The notes under the pieces: model-generated
Told to the model about the DNA's origin: nothing
Database searches by the model: none
Seen by the model: the letters and a program-made list of their open reading frames with translations, nothing else
In this document: one piece after another, positions 8,978 to 17,853 of the stretch
How positions within the stretch are numbered: position 1 is the stretch's first letter
Layout: each line of letters begins with the position of its first letter
From: an uncultured Lachnospiraceae bacterium
Lineage (GTDB): Bacteria > Bacillota > Clostridia > Lachnospirales > Lachnospiraceae
DNA: 64,000 nt
Direction of reading: 5' to 3'
NCBI GenBank assembly: GCA_910589195.1
Contig: CAJUTC010000001.1
Location: forward strand, 1 to 64,000
Made by a program: the position numbers and the translations under genes

Positions 8978-10579
8978 ATGGAACTTATGAATAAGACCAT
9001 TGGCCAGTGCCTGAGGGAACGGGCCGAGTTAGATGGAGGGCATACTGCCATGGAAACCGGAAAGTGGAGCTGTACCTTCCAACAAATGGATACGGTTTCC
9101 GATTATCTGGCAGGGCACATGGAGCGATATGGGATTCAAAAAGGGACTCATGTGGGAATTTGGAGTGTAAACAGCCCTAACTGGGTGTTCACATTTCTGG
9201 CACTGGTTAAGCTAGGGGCGGTTCCGGTGCTGATTAATACTTGTTACCGCCAGGAAGAAGTAAAGGGAATCTTAAATTATGCAGATGTGGAAGTGCTGTA
9301 TTATGGGGCAGGGTATAAAACCATTCTGTATGAAGATATTGTGACCCAGATCCGGAATGAAACACCAAAAGTCCGGCATTTTATCCATATTAATGAAAAG
9401 GAAGCTGGCAGGTGGATGGGGGAAGACAGCTTTTTGCCGGAAGATAAGCTGCCCCAGTCAGACCAAATGCTTCAGGAAAAGAAAAAACTGGTTTCACCAC
9501 AGGATCCGGCCTGTATGATTTTTACGTCAGGAACTACTTCGCTTCCAAAGGGAGTGCTGTTAAGCCATTATAATATCGTAAATAACGCGTCCAGCCTGGT
9601 ACAGGCAATGCGGTGGGGGCAAGATGACAAGATGTGCATTACTGTACCCTTATTTCACTGCTTCGGAATCACAGCAGGGATTATTTCCTGCCTGCTTGGG
9701 GGAATGTCAATTTACCTGATTCCGTACTTTAAAACCGAGCAGGTATGGAACGCAATTGACCGTTATCACTGTACCATATTAAATGGAGTGCCCAGTATGT
9801 TTCTGGCCATGAACCGGAAGAAGGAGTTTGCGGACCGTGACGCGGGAGGGCTGAAATCTGGGATTATTGCTGGCTCTTGCATGTCGGAAAATGAGTACCA
9901 GGAAATCAGCGGCAGGTTTTACAATATGCATCTTCAGCCTTCTTATGGGCAGACAGAAACCTCGCCCTGTGTGTCCATTGCGGATTGGGATGAACCAAAA
10001 GAGGAAAAAGCAACCTCTGCCGGTAAGATAGCGGAATTTGTCCATGTGCGGTTTAGCAATTGGGAAACAGGGGAGATCCTGAAAGACGGGGAGCAAGGGG
10101 AAATCCAGGTAAAAGGCTATAATGTGATGCAGGGCTACTATAATCTTCCGAAAGCAAACGAAAAGGCATTTACAGAAGATGGCTGGCTGCGGACCGGTGA
10201 CATCGGGCGGCTGGACGAAACGGGGCACCTGCATATTACCGGAAGGCTAAAGGAAATGATTATCCGGGCTGGAGAAAATATTTCCCCTAAGGAGATTGAG
10301 CAAGTAATTATGCGCATTGAATGGGTTCAAGCCGTTAAGGTCGTTGGGGTTCCGGCAGAAGTGCTGCAGGAGGAGATTGCCGCTTGCGTAATCCCAAAAG
10401 CAGGCTGTTTTGTGAATAAACAAGAACTTTTAGATTATATAAGACCAAGACTTGCCCATTATAAAGTTCCAGCCTTTGTCCTGCCATTTAAGAAATTCCC
10501 TATGAATGCTAGTGGGAAAATCAATTTGAAGATTCTTAAGGAGATGGCAAAGGAGATGGCAGGGCAGGAAAGGAAATAA
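8978..10579 (+). CDS. Acyl-CoA synthetase (AMP-forming, ANL superfamily)
   Basis: This 533-residue ligase activates a carboxylic acid with ATP and CoA through an acyl-adenylate. Motifs appear in order: the A3 phosphate loop IFTSGTTSLPKGVLLSH (about 183-199), A5 SYGQTETSP (about 325-333), A7/A8 WLRTGDIGRLDETGHLHITGRLKEMIIRAGENISPKEIE, and the catalytic A10 lysine in NASGKI near the C terminus. ATG 8978 is chosen; a GGGGACA stretch lies just upstream. In a pathway that already has a CoA-transferase, a ligase could prime the cycle by making the first acyl-CoA, or activate a related exogenous acid. FadD-, CaiC- and hydroxycinnamate-ligase-like functions are all possible. Confidence 0.88.
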   Translation: MELMNKTIGQCLRERAELDGGHTAMETGKWSCTFQQMDTVSDYLAGHMERYGIQKGTHVGIWSVNSPNWVFTFLALVKLGAVPVLINTCYRQEEVKGILNYADVEVLYYGAGYKTILYEDIVTQIRNETPKVRHFIHINEKEAGRWMGEDSFLPEDKLPQSDQMLQEKKKLVSPQDPACMIFTSGTTSLPKGVLLSHYNIVNNASSLVQAMRWGQDDKMCITVPLFHCFGITAGIISCLLGGMSIYLIPYFKTEQVWNAIDRYHCTILNGVPSMFLAMNRKKEFADRDAGGLKSGIIAGSCMSENEYQEISGRFYNMHLQPSYGQTETSPCVSIADWDEPKEEKATSAGKIAEFVHVRFSNWETGEILKDGEQGEIQVKGYNVMQGYYNLPKANEKAFTEDGWLRTGDIGRLDETGHLHITGRLKEMIIRAGENISPKEIEQVIMRIEWVQAVKVVGVPAEVLQEEIAACVIPKAGCFVNKQELLDYIRPRLAHYKVPAFVLPFKKFPMNASGKINLKILKEMAKEMAGQERK

Positions 10580-10620
10580 ATCAGCAGTCAAGCTGAGAAA
10601 ATAAGGAGGAAACAAAAAAT

Positions 10621-11769
10621 ATGGCAGAAGCGTATTTTACAGAGCAGCATGAACTGATCAGAAAATTGGCCCGTGATTTTGCGGAAAAAGAACTGACCAA
10701 AGAAGTTCTGGATCAGGTAGAGGAAACCGAGGTGTTTCCGGAAGAAATATTAGATAAGATGGCTAAGGCCGGATTTTATGGAATAAAGATTCCAAAAGAA
10801 TTGGGAGGACAAGGCGCAGACGCGCGTTCTTATGTGCTGGTAATGGAAGAGATTGCAAGAGTGTCTGGCGTGGCCAGCATCTATGTGTCCAGCCCCAATT
10901 CCCTGTCCGGCGGCCCTTTGCTTTTAGCAGGCAATGATCAACAGAAAGAAAAGTATTTAAGGCCTGTGGTAACAGGAGAGAAAAAGCTGGCTTTTGCGCT
11001 GACAGAGCCGGGAGCAGGTTCTGATGCTGGCAGTGTGGCAACGGTAGCAAAGAAAGAGGGGGATCACTACATATTAAACGGACGTAAATGTTTTATCACC
11101 ATGGCGCCTCTTTCCGATTATGCGGTTGTATTTGCGAAAACCGATCTGACAAAGGGAAATAAAGGGCTGTCTGCCTTTGTAGTAGATATGCATGCCAAAG
11201 GAGTATCCTGCGGAAAACCGGAAAACAAGATGGGGATCGTTGGATGTGCTACCTCAGATATTATTTTGGAGAATGTAGCGGTTCCGGAATGTGACCGTTT
11301 AGGAGAGGAAGGTGATGGGTTTAAGATTGCGATGCAGACATTAAATACTGGCCGTCTTGGAGTTGCGGCTCAGTCCATTGGCGTTGCCCAGGGCTGTCTG
11401 GATGAGGCGGTGAAATATGCAAAAGAACGGAAACAGTTTGGACGTCCCATTGGAAGCTTCCAGGCCATCAGCTTTATGATTGCAGATATGGCAACTAAGC
11501 TGGAAGCCGCCAAGCAGTTGGTTTACAAGGCAGCCTATATGATGGATACGAAACAGGACGCAACCTTAAACGCATCCATGGCAAAGTACTATGCTTCGGA
11601 AACTTGTAATGAGATTGCGCAAAAGGCAGTACAGATTCATGGGGGTTATGGCTTTATTAAGGATTATAAGATTGAAAGGATGTTCCGTGACTGCCGTGTA
11701 TTTACCATTTATGAAGGCACCAGCCAGGTGCAGCAGATGGTAATCGGAAGCAAACTGCTTAAAAAATAG
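10621..11769 (+). CDS. Acyl-CoA dehydrogenase / enoyl-CoA reductase (AcdA-type)
   Basis: This FAD enzyme is expected to run in the reductive direction here, reducing the enoyl-CoA made by the dehydratase with electrons from the adjacent Etf. The 382-residue length is standard. Signature motifs are seen: ALTEPGAGSDAGS (about 122-134), CFITMAPLSDYAVVFA, the second signature QIHGGYGFIKDYKIERMFRDCRV, and Glu365 in IYEGTSQVQQM, the usual catalytic base. RBS AAGGAGG precedes the ATG. EtfB begins 11 bp after the stop, as in butyryl-CoA, caffeyl-CoA and aryl-acrylyl-CoA reductase clusters. Confidence 0.93.
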   Translation: MAEAYFTEQHELIRKLARDFAEKELTKEVLDQVEETEVFPEEILDKMAKAGFYGIKIPKELGGQGADARSYVLVMEEIARVSGVASIYVSSPNSLSGGPLLLAGNDQQKEKYLRPVVTGEKKLAFALTEPGAGSDAGSVATVAKKEGDHYILNGRKCFITMAPLSDYAVVFAKTDLTKGNKGLSAFVVDMHAKGVSCGKPENKMGIVGCATSDIILENVAVPECDRLGEEGDGFKIAMQTLNTGRLGVAAQSIGVAQGCLDEAVKYAKERKQFGRPIGSFQAISFMIADMATKLEAAKQLVYKAAYMMDTKQDATLNASMAKYYASETCNEIAQKAVQIHGGYGFIKDYKIERMFRDCRVFTIYEGTSQVQQMVIGSKLLKK

Positions 11770-11780
11770 GAGGAAAAACC

Positions 11781-12566
11781 ATGAAGATTTTAGTTTGTGT
11801 GAAACAAGTTCCGGATACAAATGAAGTTAAAATTGATCCGGTAAAAGGAACCTTGATTCGTGATGGAGTTCCCAGTATTTTAAACCCGGATGATGCAAAT
11901 GCCTTAGAAGCTGCCCTTCAGTTAAAAGATAAGGATCCAAAAGTAACCATAGCGGTTTTAACCATGGGGCCGCCTCAGGCTACTTATATGTTAAGAGAAT
12001 GTCTGGCTATGGGGGCGGACGAAGCATATCTGTTAAGTGACCGGGCATTTGGCGGCGCAGATACCTGTGCTACATCCACCACCATTGCGGCTGGAATCCG
12101 GAAGGTAGAGGGAGTGGATGTGATTTTCGCTGGCCGCCAGGCTATCGATGGGGATACGGCTCAGGTAGGGCCTCAGGTAGCCCAGAGATTAGGCGTGCCG
12201 GTAGTTACCTATGTACAGGATATCCAGATGGGAGAAGGAAACGTTACGGTACAAAGGCAGATGGAAGACGGTTATGAAGTAATTAACGTGAAAACTCCTT
12301 GCCTGCTTACCTGCGTAAAAGAATTAAATGAACCCAGGTATATGTCAGTTGGCGCAATTGTAGATGCCTATAAAAAGGAAATTACTGTATGGAATCATAC
12401 GGATGTGGCCTTAGATCCGGCAGACTGCGGCCTGAATGCATCTCCGACCCAGGTATTCCGTTCCTTTACCCCGCCTCAGAAGGGAAAAGGGGAAATGCTG
12501 TCCGGAAGCATAACCGATATGGCACAAGCTTTAGTTGGCAAGCTGGTTGAGAAGCATTTGATTTAA
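11781..12566 (+). CDS. etfB: Electron transfer flavoprotein, beta subunit
   Basis: EtfB of 261 residues starts MKILVCVKQVPDTNEVKIDP, the canonical N terminus. It continues with NPDDANALEAAL and the family signature FAGRQAIDGDTAQVGPQVAQRLGVP. In electron-bifurcating Etf complexes EtfB takes NADH and carries the bifurcating FAD. The gene is tightly placed (11 bp after acyl-CoA dehydrogenase, 24 bp before EtfA) and has a good GGAGG ribosome binding site. Its partner carries a ferredoxin domain, which supports a bifurcating rather than a simple electron-transfer role. Confidence 0.95.
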   Translation: MKILVCVKQVPDTNEVKIDPVKGTLIRDGVPSILNPDDANALEAALQLKDKDPKVTIAVLTMGPPQATYMLRECLAMGADEAYLLSDRAFGGADTCATSTTIAAGIRKVEGVDVIFAGRQAIDGDTAQVGPQVAQRLGVPVVTYVQDIQMGEGNVTVQRQMEDGYEVINVKTPCLLTCVKELNEPRYMSVGAIVDAYKKEITVWNHTDVALDPADCGLNASPTQVFRSFTPPQKGKGEMLSGSITDMAQALVGKLVEKHLI

Positions 12567-12590
12567 TCGCATAGCGAGGAGGGAAAACGA

Positions 12591-13793
12591 ATGGCAGTTC
12601 AGGTTATAAAAGATAAATGTAAAGGATGTACCAAATGTGTAAAAAGCTGTCCCTTTACCGCCATTACCATGGAGGAAAAGAAGGCAGTAATCGGGAGCGC
12701 CTGTACTGGCTGCGGGCAGTGCGTGGAGGCATGTCCGTTCCAGGCCATTGAAAAGGCAGATGATGGGAAACAGGCAGCCGATTTAAGCGCATACCATGGC
12801 GTATGGGTATTTGCGGAACAAAGAGAAGGAAAACTGATGCAGGTGGCTGTGGAACTGTTAGGAGAAGGACAGAAACTGGCGGCGGCGATTGGATGCGAAC
12901 TGTGCGCTGTGCTGTGCGGCAGCGGGGTAGAAGGCCTAGCTGAGGAGCTGTTTGAATACGGGGCAGATAAAGTATATTACGCCGACGCTCCGGAACTGGG
13001 ACAGTATACTACAGATGCCTATACCAAAGCAATTTATGAAGCCATTACTCAGTATAAGCCGGAAATCGTGCTTCTTGGGGCTACCCATATCGGGCGGGAT
13101 CTGGGGCCATGCCTGGCAGTAAAGTGCAATACAGGTCTGACCGCTGACTGTACAAAACTGGAGATTAACCCGGAAACAAAAGGAATTATGCAAACCCGTC
13201 CGGCTTTTGGCGGAAATTTAATGGCAACCATTGTCTGCCCCAACCACAGGCCTCAGATGTCTACCGTACGCCCTGGCGTAATGGAGAAGGCTTCCCGGGA
13301 GCCAGGAAGAAAGGGACAACTGGTAAAACTTACTGTAAGCTTCCAGGAAGGGGATATCCGGACGAAGGTGCTGGAGGTAGTAAAGAGTGTAAAGGAAATG
13401 GTTTCCCTGACAGATGCGGAAGTGATTGTATCTGGCGGTATGGGATTAGGAAAGCCGGAAGGCTTTGAACTGTTAAAGAAGCTGGCTCAACGGTTGGAAG
13501 GAACCATTGCCTCATCCAGGGCAGCGGTAGACGCTGGCTGGATCGATCACGCTTACCAGGTAGGCCAGACCGGGACGACAGTAAAGCCGAAAATTTACTT
13601 TGCCTGCGGTATCAGCGGGGCAATCCAGCATGTGGCGGGAATGCAGAATTCCGGATTAATCATAGCGATTAATACAAACGAGAGCGCTCCGATTTTTGAT
13701 ATTGCGGACATTGGAATCGTAGGTGACTTGTATCAGGTGCTCCCCGCGATTATGGAAGAGATGGATAAGCTTCCGAACGCTTCAAATCATTAA
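12591..13793 (+). CDS. etfA: Electron transfer flavoprotein, alpha subunit, with N-terminal 2[4Fe-4S] ferredoxin domain
   Basis: This is a 400-residue EtfA with a fused ferredoxin. Residues 1-55 hold two CxxCxxCxxxCP clusters (Cys10/13/16/20 and Cys38/41/44/48). The rest is EtfA: an alpha/beta N-domain (about 70-270) and the FAD domain with [19 protein letters not shown], then [23 protein letters not shown] and [20 protein letters not shown]. Normal EtfA is about 330 residues, so the extension is real. The same design is known in CarE of the caffeyl-CoA reductase complex of Acetobacterium woodii. I infer that NADH oxidation here reduces both the enoyl-CoA and ferredoxin, conserving energy. 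Confidence 0.93.
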   Translation: MAVQVIKDKCKGCTKCVKSCPFTAITMEEKKAVIGSACTGCGQCVEACPFQAIEKADDGKQAADLSAYHGVWVFAEQREGKLMQVAVELLGEGQKLAAAIGCELCAVLCGSGVEGLAEELFEYGADKVYYADAPELGQYTTDAYTKAIYEAITQYKPEIVLLGATHIGRDLGPCLAVKCNTGLTADCTKLEINPETKGIMQTRPAFGGNLMATIVCPNHRPQMSTVRPGVMEKASREPGRKGQLVKLTVSFQEGDIRTKVLEVVKSVKEMVSLTDAEVIVSGGMGLGKPEGFELLKKLAQRLEGTIASSRAAVDAGWIDHAYQVGQTGTTVKPKIYFACGISGAIQHVAGMQNSGLIIAINTNESAPIFDIADIGIVGDLYQVLPAIMEEMDKLPNASNH

Positions 13794-13830
13794 TCATTGA
13801 AATGGCAGACAGTAAGGAAAGGATCGGATT

Positions 13831-15048
13831 ATGAAGCTTAACCGATGGATCTATGTGGCTATTGGAGTGGTTATGCTGCTTTTCGCAGGACTTGTATATG
13901 CGTGGAGCGTACTATCCCTTCCGATAGGGGCGTACTTTACGGATTGGAGCAAGGCTCAATTATCGTTAACCTTTACCATCTGCATGATGAGCTTTTGCGT
14001 CGGATGTATGGCAGGAGGAATGGTAGCTGGGAAGTTAAAGGTCAGGTTTCATGTCTGGATTTCAGGAGGGCTGTTTCTTACAGGATTTCTGCTGGCAAGC
14101 CAGGCAGGATCCCCGGGGATGCTGTATCTTGGGTATGGGGGATTTTGTGGCTTTGCTTCTGGTTTTGTATACAATGCGGTACTAAGTACTATGAGCGCAT
14201 GGTTTCCGGATAAGCAGGGGTTAATTTCCGGTATTCTTCTGATGGGGTTCGGTATCAGTTCCTTTCTTGTAGGGAAAGTGTATCAGGCTGTAACCCCTTC
14301 CGGGGAAGGCATAGAAGCTTGGCGGAATTCATTTTTGGGATTTGGGATCGTTTTGGCGGCAGTATTCGCTCTGTGCGGCCTGTTTTTTGCAAAACCTTCT
14401 AAGGAGGATTTAAAGGCCCAGAATGTAATTCTTCCAGAAAAAAAGCGGGTAAGGGGAGAAGGTCTGGATATTGATGCCAGACAAATGGTTGCCAGGCCAA
14501 GTTTTTGGATATTTTTCCTCTGGACCATTGCCGTAGGCGGAGCCGGGATGGCATTAATCAGCCAGGCCAGCGGGATTGCAAAAGAAGTTGGGCCGGAAGT
14601 GGAAGCCGGAATGATTGCTACCATAGTGGGACTAATTTCCATATTTAATGGTTTGGGACGGGTATTTTTCGGGAACTTGTTTGATAAGAAGGGACGAAAA
14701 ATCACTATGACGGTGGTAGGCCTGTGCTTTGGACTGTCTTCTGTGATCCTGATAGGAGCGGTGGCATGGAAGGCCTTTGCCTTAGTAGCGGTAGGGTTTA
14801 TCTGCTGCGGTTTTTCCTATGGAGGCTTAAATCCCAGCATTTCTGCCTATGTAAATGACTCCTATGGGGCCAGCCATTACCCTGTCAATTTTTCTGTGAT
14901 GAACTTAAACCTTTTGGCGGCTTCCTTTGGCGGAACCATCGCCGGAATGCTTTTTGACGCAAGCGGATCTTATATGACAACTTTGTTTTATATGGCCGCA
15001 AGCGGAATGGTAAGCCTGGTATTTACCATGGGGATCCGAAGAATATAA
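13831..15048 (+). CDS. Major facilitator superfamily transporter, OxlT-like (oxalate/formate antiporter family)
   Basis: This 405-residue protein has twelve predicted membrane helices and the N-terminal pattern RWIYVAIGVVMLLFAGLVYAWSVLS, typical of the OxlT group. The MFS loop GNLFDKKGRKI lies between helices 8 and 9. OxlT proteins exchange organic anions, so precursor-for-product exchange (hydroxy acid in, reduced acid out) fits well in this operon. RBS AAGGAAAGGA. It lies between etfA and the crotonase gene, 38 bp from etfA and 41 bp from the crotonase. A monocarboxylate symporter role is the main alternative. Confidence 0.82.
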   Translation: MKLNRWIYVAIGVVMLLFAGLVYAWSVLSLPIGAYFTDWSKAQLSLTFTICMMSFCVGCMAGGMVAGKLKVRFHVWISGGLFLTGFLLASQAGSPGMLYLGYGGFCGFASGFVYNAVLSTMSAWFPDKQGLISGILLMGFGISSFLVGKVYQAVTPSGEGIEAWRNSFLGFGIVLAAVFALCGLFFAKPSKEDLKAQNVILPEKKRVRGEGLDIDARQMVARPSFWIFFLWTIAVGGAGMALISQASGIAKEVGPEVEAGMIATIVGLISIFNGLGRVFFGNLFDKKGRKITMTVVGLCFGLSSVILIGAVAWKAFALVAVGFICCGFSYGGLNPSISAYVNDSYGASHYPVNFSVMNLNLLAASFGGTIAGMLFDASGSYMTTLFYMAASGMVSLVFTMGIRRI

Positions 15049-15088
15049 AGAAGAATGCTCAAAGAACGCAAGGAGGTTTGCGAGGAGT

Positions 15089-15883
15089 ATGTCCGGATTT
15101 GAAAAAACGTACAAAAATTTAGTTCTTTCTATAGAAGATACCATTGCCCGGATTCAATTCAACAGTCCGCCAGTGAATGCCATCACAGTTTCGTTTATGG
15201 ATGATTTAGAAGCGGCTGTGTGTGAATTGGAGAAGCTGGAGGAGATCCGTGCCGTGGTGATTACCAGCGCCTTGGAAAAGGTTTTCATTGCAGGGGCCGA
15301 TATTAAAGCGTTCCAGCATATGGACGGCGAAGGGACAATGGAGGTTTCACGCCGGGGGAATCCGGTTTTTAATAAGATTGAGCAATTTCCGGCGCCAGTG
15401 ATCTGTGCAGTAAACGGCGTGGCGTTTGGAGGCGGCCTGGAGCTGGCGCTATCCTGTGATCTTCGAGTATTTGATGAAAAAGCAAAAGTCGGGTTTCCGG
15501 AAACAAGTCTTGGGATTATCCCCGGCTATGGGGGGACTTGGCGCCTGCCCCGGATCATAGGGGAAGCAGAGGCAAAGAAAATGCTGTTTACTGCTGCCCC
15601 GATAAGAGCCGACGAGGCCTATCGGATTGGTCTTGCCCAAAAAGTCGTTCCTGAGGGACAGAGCGGAAACGAGGCCATAAAACTGGCAAGAGCTATCGCG
15701 CAAAATGCCCCTCTTGCGGTAATGGCGGCAAAACGGTGCGTTCAGGCCTCAAGAGAGCTGAATGGACAAGCATGTGCCGCATACGAAACAAGCCAAGGAG
15801 GCCTTTTGTTCCAGACCCAGGATAAACTGGAAGGCATGACGGCATTTCTTGAGAAGAGGCCCCCAGAGTTTCGGAAATGCTAA
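15089..15883 (+). CDS. Enoyl-CoA hydratase/isomerase (crotonase family)
   Basis: A 264-residue crotonase. The oxyanion-hole segments are AGADIKAFQHM (about 70-80) and AVNGVAFGGGLELALSCDLRVF (about 110-131). Both glutamates of true hydratases are present: one in GGGLELALSCD and one in FPETSLGIIPGYGGT. It could hydrate the enoyl-CoA intermediate or process a side product; it is not needed for the simple dehydratase-reductase route, so it hints at a branch such as beta-oxidation of the acid. Last gene of the operon; it converges on a minus-strand gene whose stop is only 8 bp away, with no terminator hairpin seen between them. Confidence 0.9.
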   Translation: MSGFEKTYKNLVLSIEDTIARIQFNSPPVNAITVSFMDDLEAAVCELEKLEEIRAVVITSALEKVFIAGADIKAFQHMDGEGTMEVSRRGNPVFNKIEQFPAPVICAVNGVAFGGGLELALSCDLRVFDEKAKVGFPETSLGIIPGYGGTWRLPRIIGEAEAKKMLFTAAPIRADEAYRIGLAQKVVPEGQSGNEAIKLARAIAQNAPLAVMAAKRCVQASRELNGQACAAYETSQGGLLFQTQDKLEGMTAFLEKRPPEFRKC

Positions 15884-15891
15884 AAGCACAG

Positions 15892-16395
15892 TTAACTGAT
15901 TTTGTAAACAGTCGGCGTGGAAGGATTGTAGTAAACAAGAAGCGCCTGGCCGCCGGAGGAAAACCAGAATAGGTCGTCCTTCAGGCTGGAGGTAAACAAA
16001 AGCTTACCATCCTTGCTTTTAAAAAGGATGGAAGGCTTAGGTCTGTCTGTAGAAAGGTAAGCGGTGGCGTTAACGCAAAGCAGCTCTTTATTTCCAGATA
16101 GTGCTTTACGAATTTCGTGGTCCTGAATGGAATAAGCGGCAAAGGCACTGCAGGCAGCCAGCAGCATAAAAATCCCCAGAATCACTCCGGCAACGTGGCT
16201 GTGGAAGAGCTGATAAGCCAGAAATGCAGCGATAACACCAACGACCGCAAGCTGATTTTTTAAATAAAGCTGGCGGCGGATATGAGTGCGTTCTTTCTCT
16301 AGGCTAAGAGCCAGGCCTCGGTCACGTTCGTTCATAGGACGAAGCATTTGTGGTTTAGGGGGAAGCTTTTTTGGTTTCTGTTTCATTGTGATCAT
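15892..16395 (-). CDS. Small membrane protein of unknown function
   Basis: A 167-residue protein not recognised as a named family. It has a very basic, proline-rich N terminus (KQKPKKLPPKPQ), a polar helix with MNERDRGLALSLEKERTHIRRQ, then two hydrophobic helices at about residues 47-65 and 69-88 joined by a short loop. The C-terminal domain of about 75 residues is probably beta-rich and soluble (CVNATAYLSTDRPKPSILFK onward). The topology suggests a cytoplasmic N terminus and cytoplasmic C domain. The start has AAGGATA at a good distance. It is transcribed against the hydroxy-acid operon from its own promoter at 16446-16474. Confidence 0.65.
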   Translation of the reverse strand: MITMKQKPKKLPPKPQMLRPMNERDRGLALSLEKERTHIRRQLYLKNQLAVVGVIAAFLAYQLFHSHVAGVILGIFMLLAACSAFAAYSIQDHEIRKALSGNKELLCVNATAYLSTDRPKPSILFKSKDGKLLFTSSLKDDLFWFSSGGQALLVYYNPSTPTVYKIS

Positions 16396-16445
16396 AGCGA
16401 AGTATCCTTATATTTTTAATCGATTAACTGGTTTTGACATTTAAA

Positions 16446-16474
16446 ATTATATCAAAATCAGGAAATGATGTCTA
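16446..16474 (-). promoter_or_regulatory. Sigma-A promoter for the minus-strand membrane protein
   Basis: Read on the minus strand: TAGACA (16469-16474), 17 bp, TATAAT (16446-16451), about 50 bp upstream of the start codon. Confidence 0.6.
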
Positions 16475-16531
16475 TTAGAAATCAATAAAAATGGAGGGTG
16501 TTGTAGTTATTCCGTGTAAAGGAGATAAGGT

Positions 16532-17824
16532 ATGCAAATTTTTTTGGTAATTTTAAGCTTGGCATTATTGATTTTTTTATGTTTTAAAGGGGTTCCGATT
16601 TTCTTCTCTGCTATGATCTCTGGTATTTTTCTTCTGCTTACGGCAGGGATGAATCCCATTGAACATTTAACAACCACATATGTAAAAGGGCTTTCTGGAT
16701 ATTTTGGCCAGTTCTTTTTTATCTTTGTGTTAGGCTCCTTGTTTGGCAAGCTGACCGATATCAGCGGCGCCGCGGATGCTATCGCAAAAACCATTATTGA
16801 CAAATTAGGGGATAAATTTATCATTCCGTCAATCCTGATTGCCGGGGCAGTGCTTACATATGGCGGTGTTTCCGTATTTGTATGTATGTTTACTTTGTAT
16901 CCTCTGATGGTTTCATTATTCAAGAGAGGCGATATTTCCAGAACATTGATTCCGGCAGTATATTTTTCAGGCGCCGGCACATTTACCGGCATGATGCCAG
17001 GCTCCCCTCAGATCCAGAACTTAATGCCCGGACAAATTTTAGGAACTCCCGCCACGGCTGCCTTTGTTCCCGGCCTGATTGCCGCTGCATTTGAAGCGGT
17101 TCTTGTATTCGGCTTTATGATTTGGTATGCAAACCGGTGCAAGAAAAAAGGGATGCATTTTGAGATGACCGAAAAGGACAGGGCAATGCTGGAATTAAAA
17201 CAGGGAAAGGAATTACCCAGCTTTTTGATTGCCTTAATTCCTATGATTATCCTGTTGGTGGTATTGAATGTATTTAAGTTTTCAGCAGAAGTCGCCCTGT
17301 TTGTAGGCTTTATTTCTGCATTGATTTTCTATTTCAAGCAGATTCCCTGGAAGGAAATTTGGAAACATTTAAGTGATGGAACAAAGGATGGGACTGGTTC
17401 CCTGTTTAATACCTCCGCTGTTGTTGGGTTTGGTTCCCTGGTACAGGCTACGCCAGCGTTTACCACCTTGATCGGAGCAATCACCGGAATCGGAGGAAGC
17501 CCGCTGATTGCGTCTGGATTAGCCGTTACCATTTTAGCCGGTGTCTGCGGATCCGGTTCTGGCGGTCTTGGAATTATCCTTCCTGTTATTCGGGATTACT
17601 TTGTACCTTTAGGGGTTAATGTAGAAGCGCTTCACAGAGTCAGTGCCCTTGCAAGTTTAGGCCTGGATTCCCTTCCCCATAATGGCTTAGTGGTATCGGT
17701 GCTGAATGTTACGGAAAATGACCATAAGCATTCGTATTTCCCCATATTTATTACAACTTGTGTGGTTCCGCTCATCACATTAGTCTTTATGGTTATTTTA
17801 TTCTATTTATTTGGGATGGCTTAA
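16532..17824 (+). CDS. GntP-family permease
   Basis: A 430-residue carrier with about twelve to fourteen hydrophobic segments. Characteristic GntP features are the pair of glycine-rich half-repeats, for example YGGVSVFVCMFTLYPLM (about 110-126), GMMPGSPQIQNLMPGQ and CGSGSGGLGIILPVI near residue 340, and SLGLDSLPHNGLVV. The family moves sugar acids, hydroxybutyrate or similar hydroxy-carboxylates by proton symport. It is followed after 29 bp by a LarA-like gene, so both probably act on the same hydroxy acid. RBS AAAGGAG at the ATG. The exact substrate is open. Confidence 0.83.
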   Translation: MQIFLVILSLALLIFLCFKGVPIFFSAMISGIFLLLTAGMNPIEHLTTTYVKGLSGYFGQFFFIFVLGSLFGKLTDISGAADAIAKTIIDKLGDKFIIPSILIAGAVLTYGGVSVFVCMFTLYPLMVSLFKRGDISRTLIPAVYFSGAGTFTGMMPGSPQIQNLMPGQILGTPATAAFVPGLIAAAFEAVLVFGFMIWYANRCKKKGMHFEMTEKDRAMLELKQGKELPSFLIALIPMIILLVVLNVFKFSAEVALFVGFISALIFYFKQIPWKEIWKHLSDGTKDGTGSLFNTSAVVGFGSLVQATPAFTTLIGAITGIGGSPLIASGLAVTILAGVCGSGSGGLGIILPVIRDYFVPLGVNVEALHRVSALASLGLDSLPHNGLVVSVLNVTENDHKHSYFPIFITTCVVPLITLVFMVILFYLFGMA

Positions 17825-17853
17825 AACTGGCAGTCAGATAAGGAGGAGTTAAG

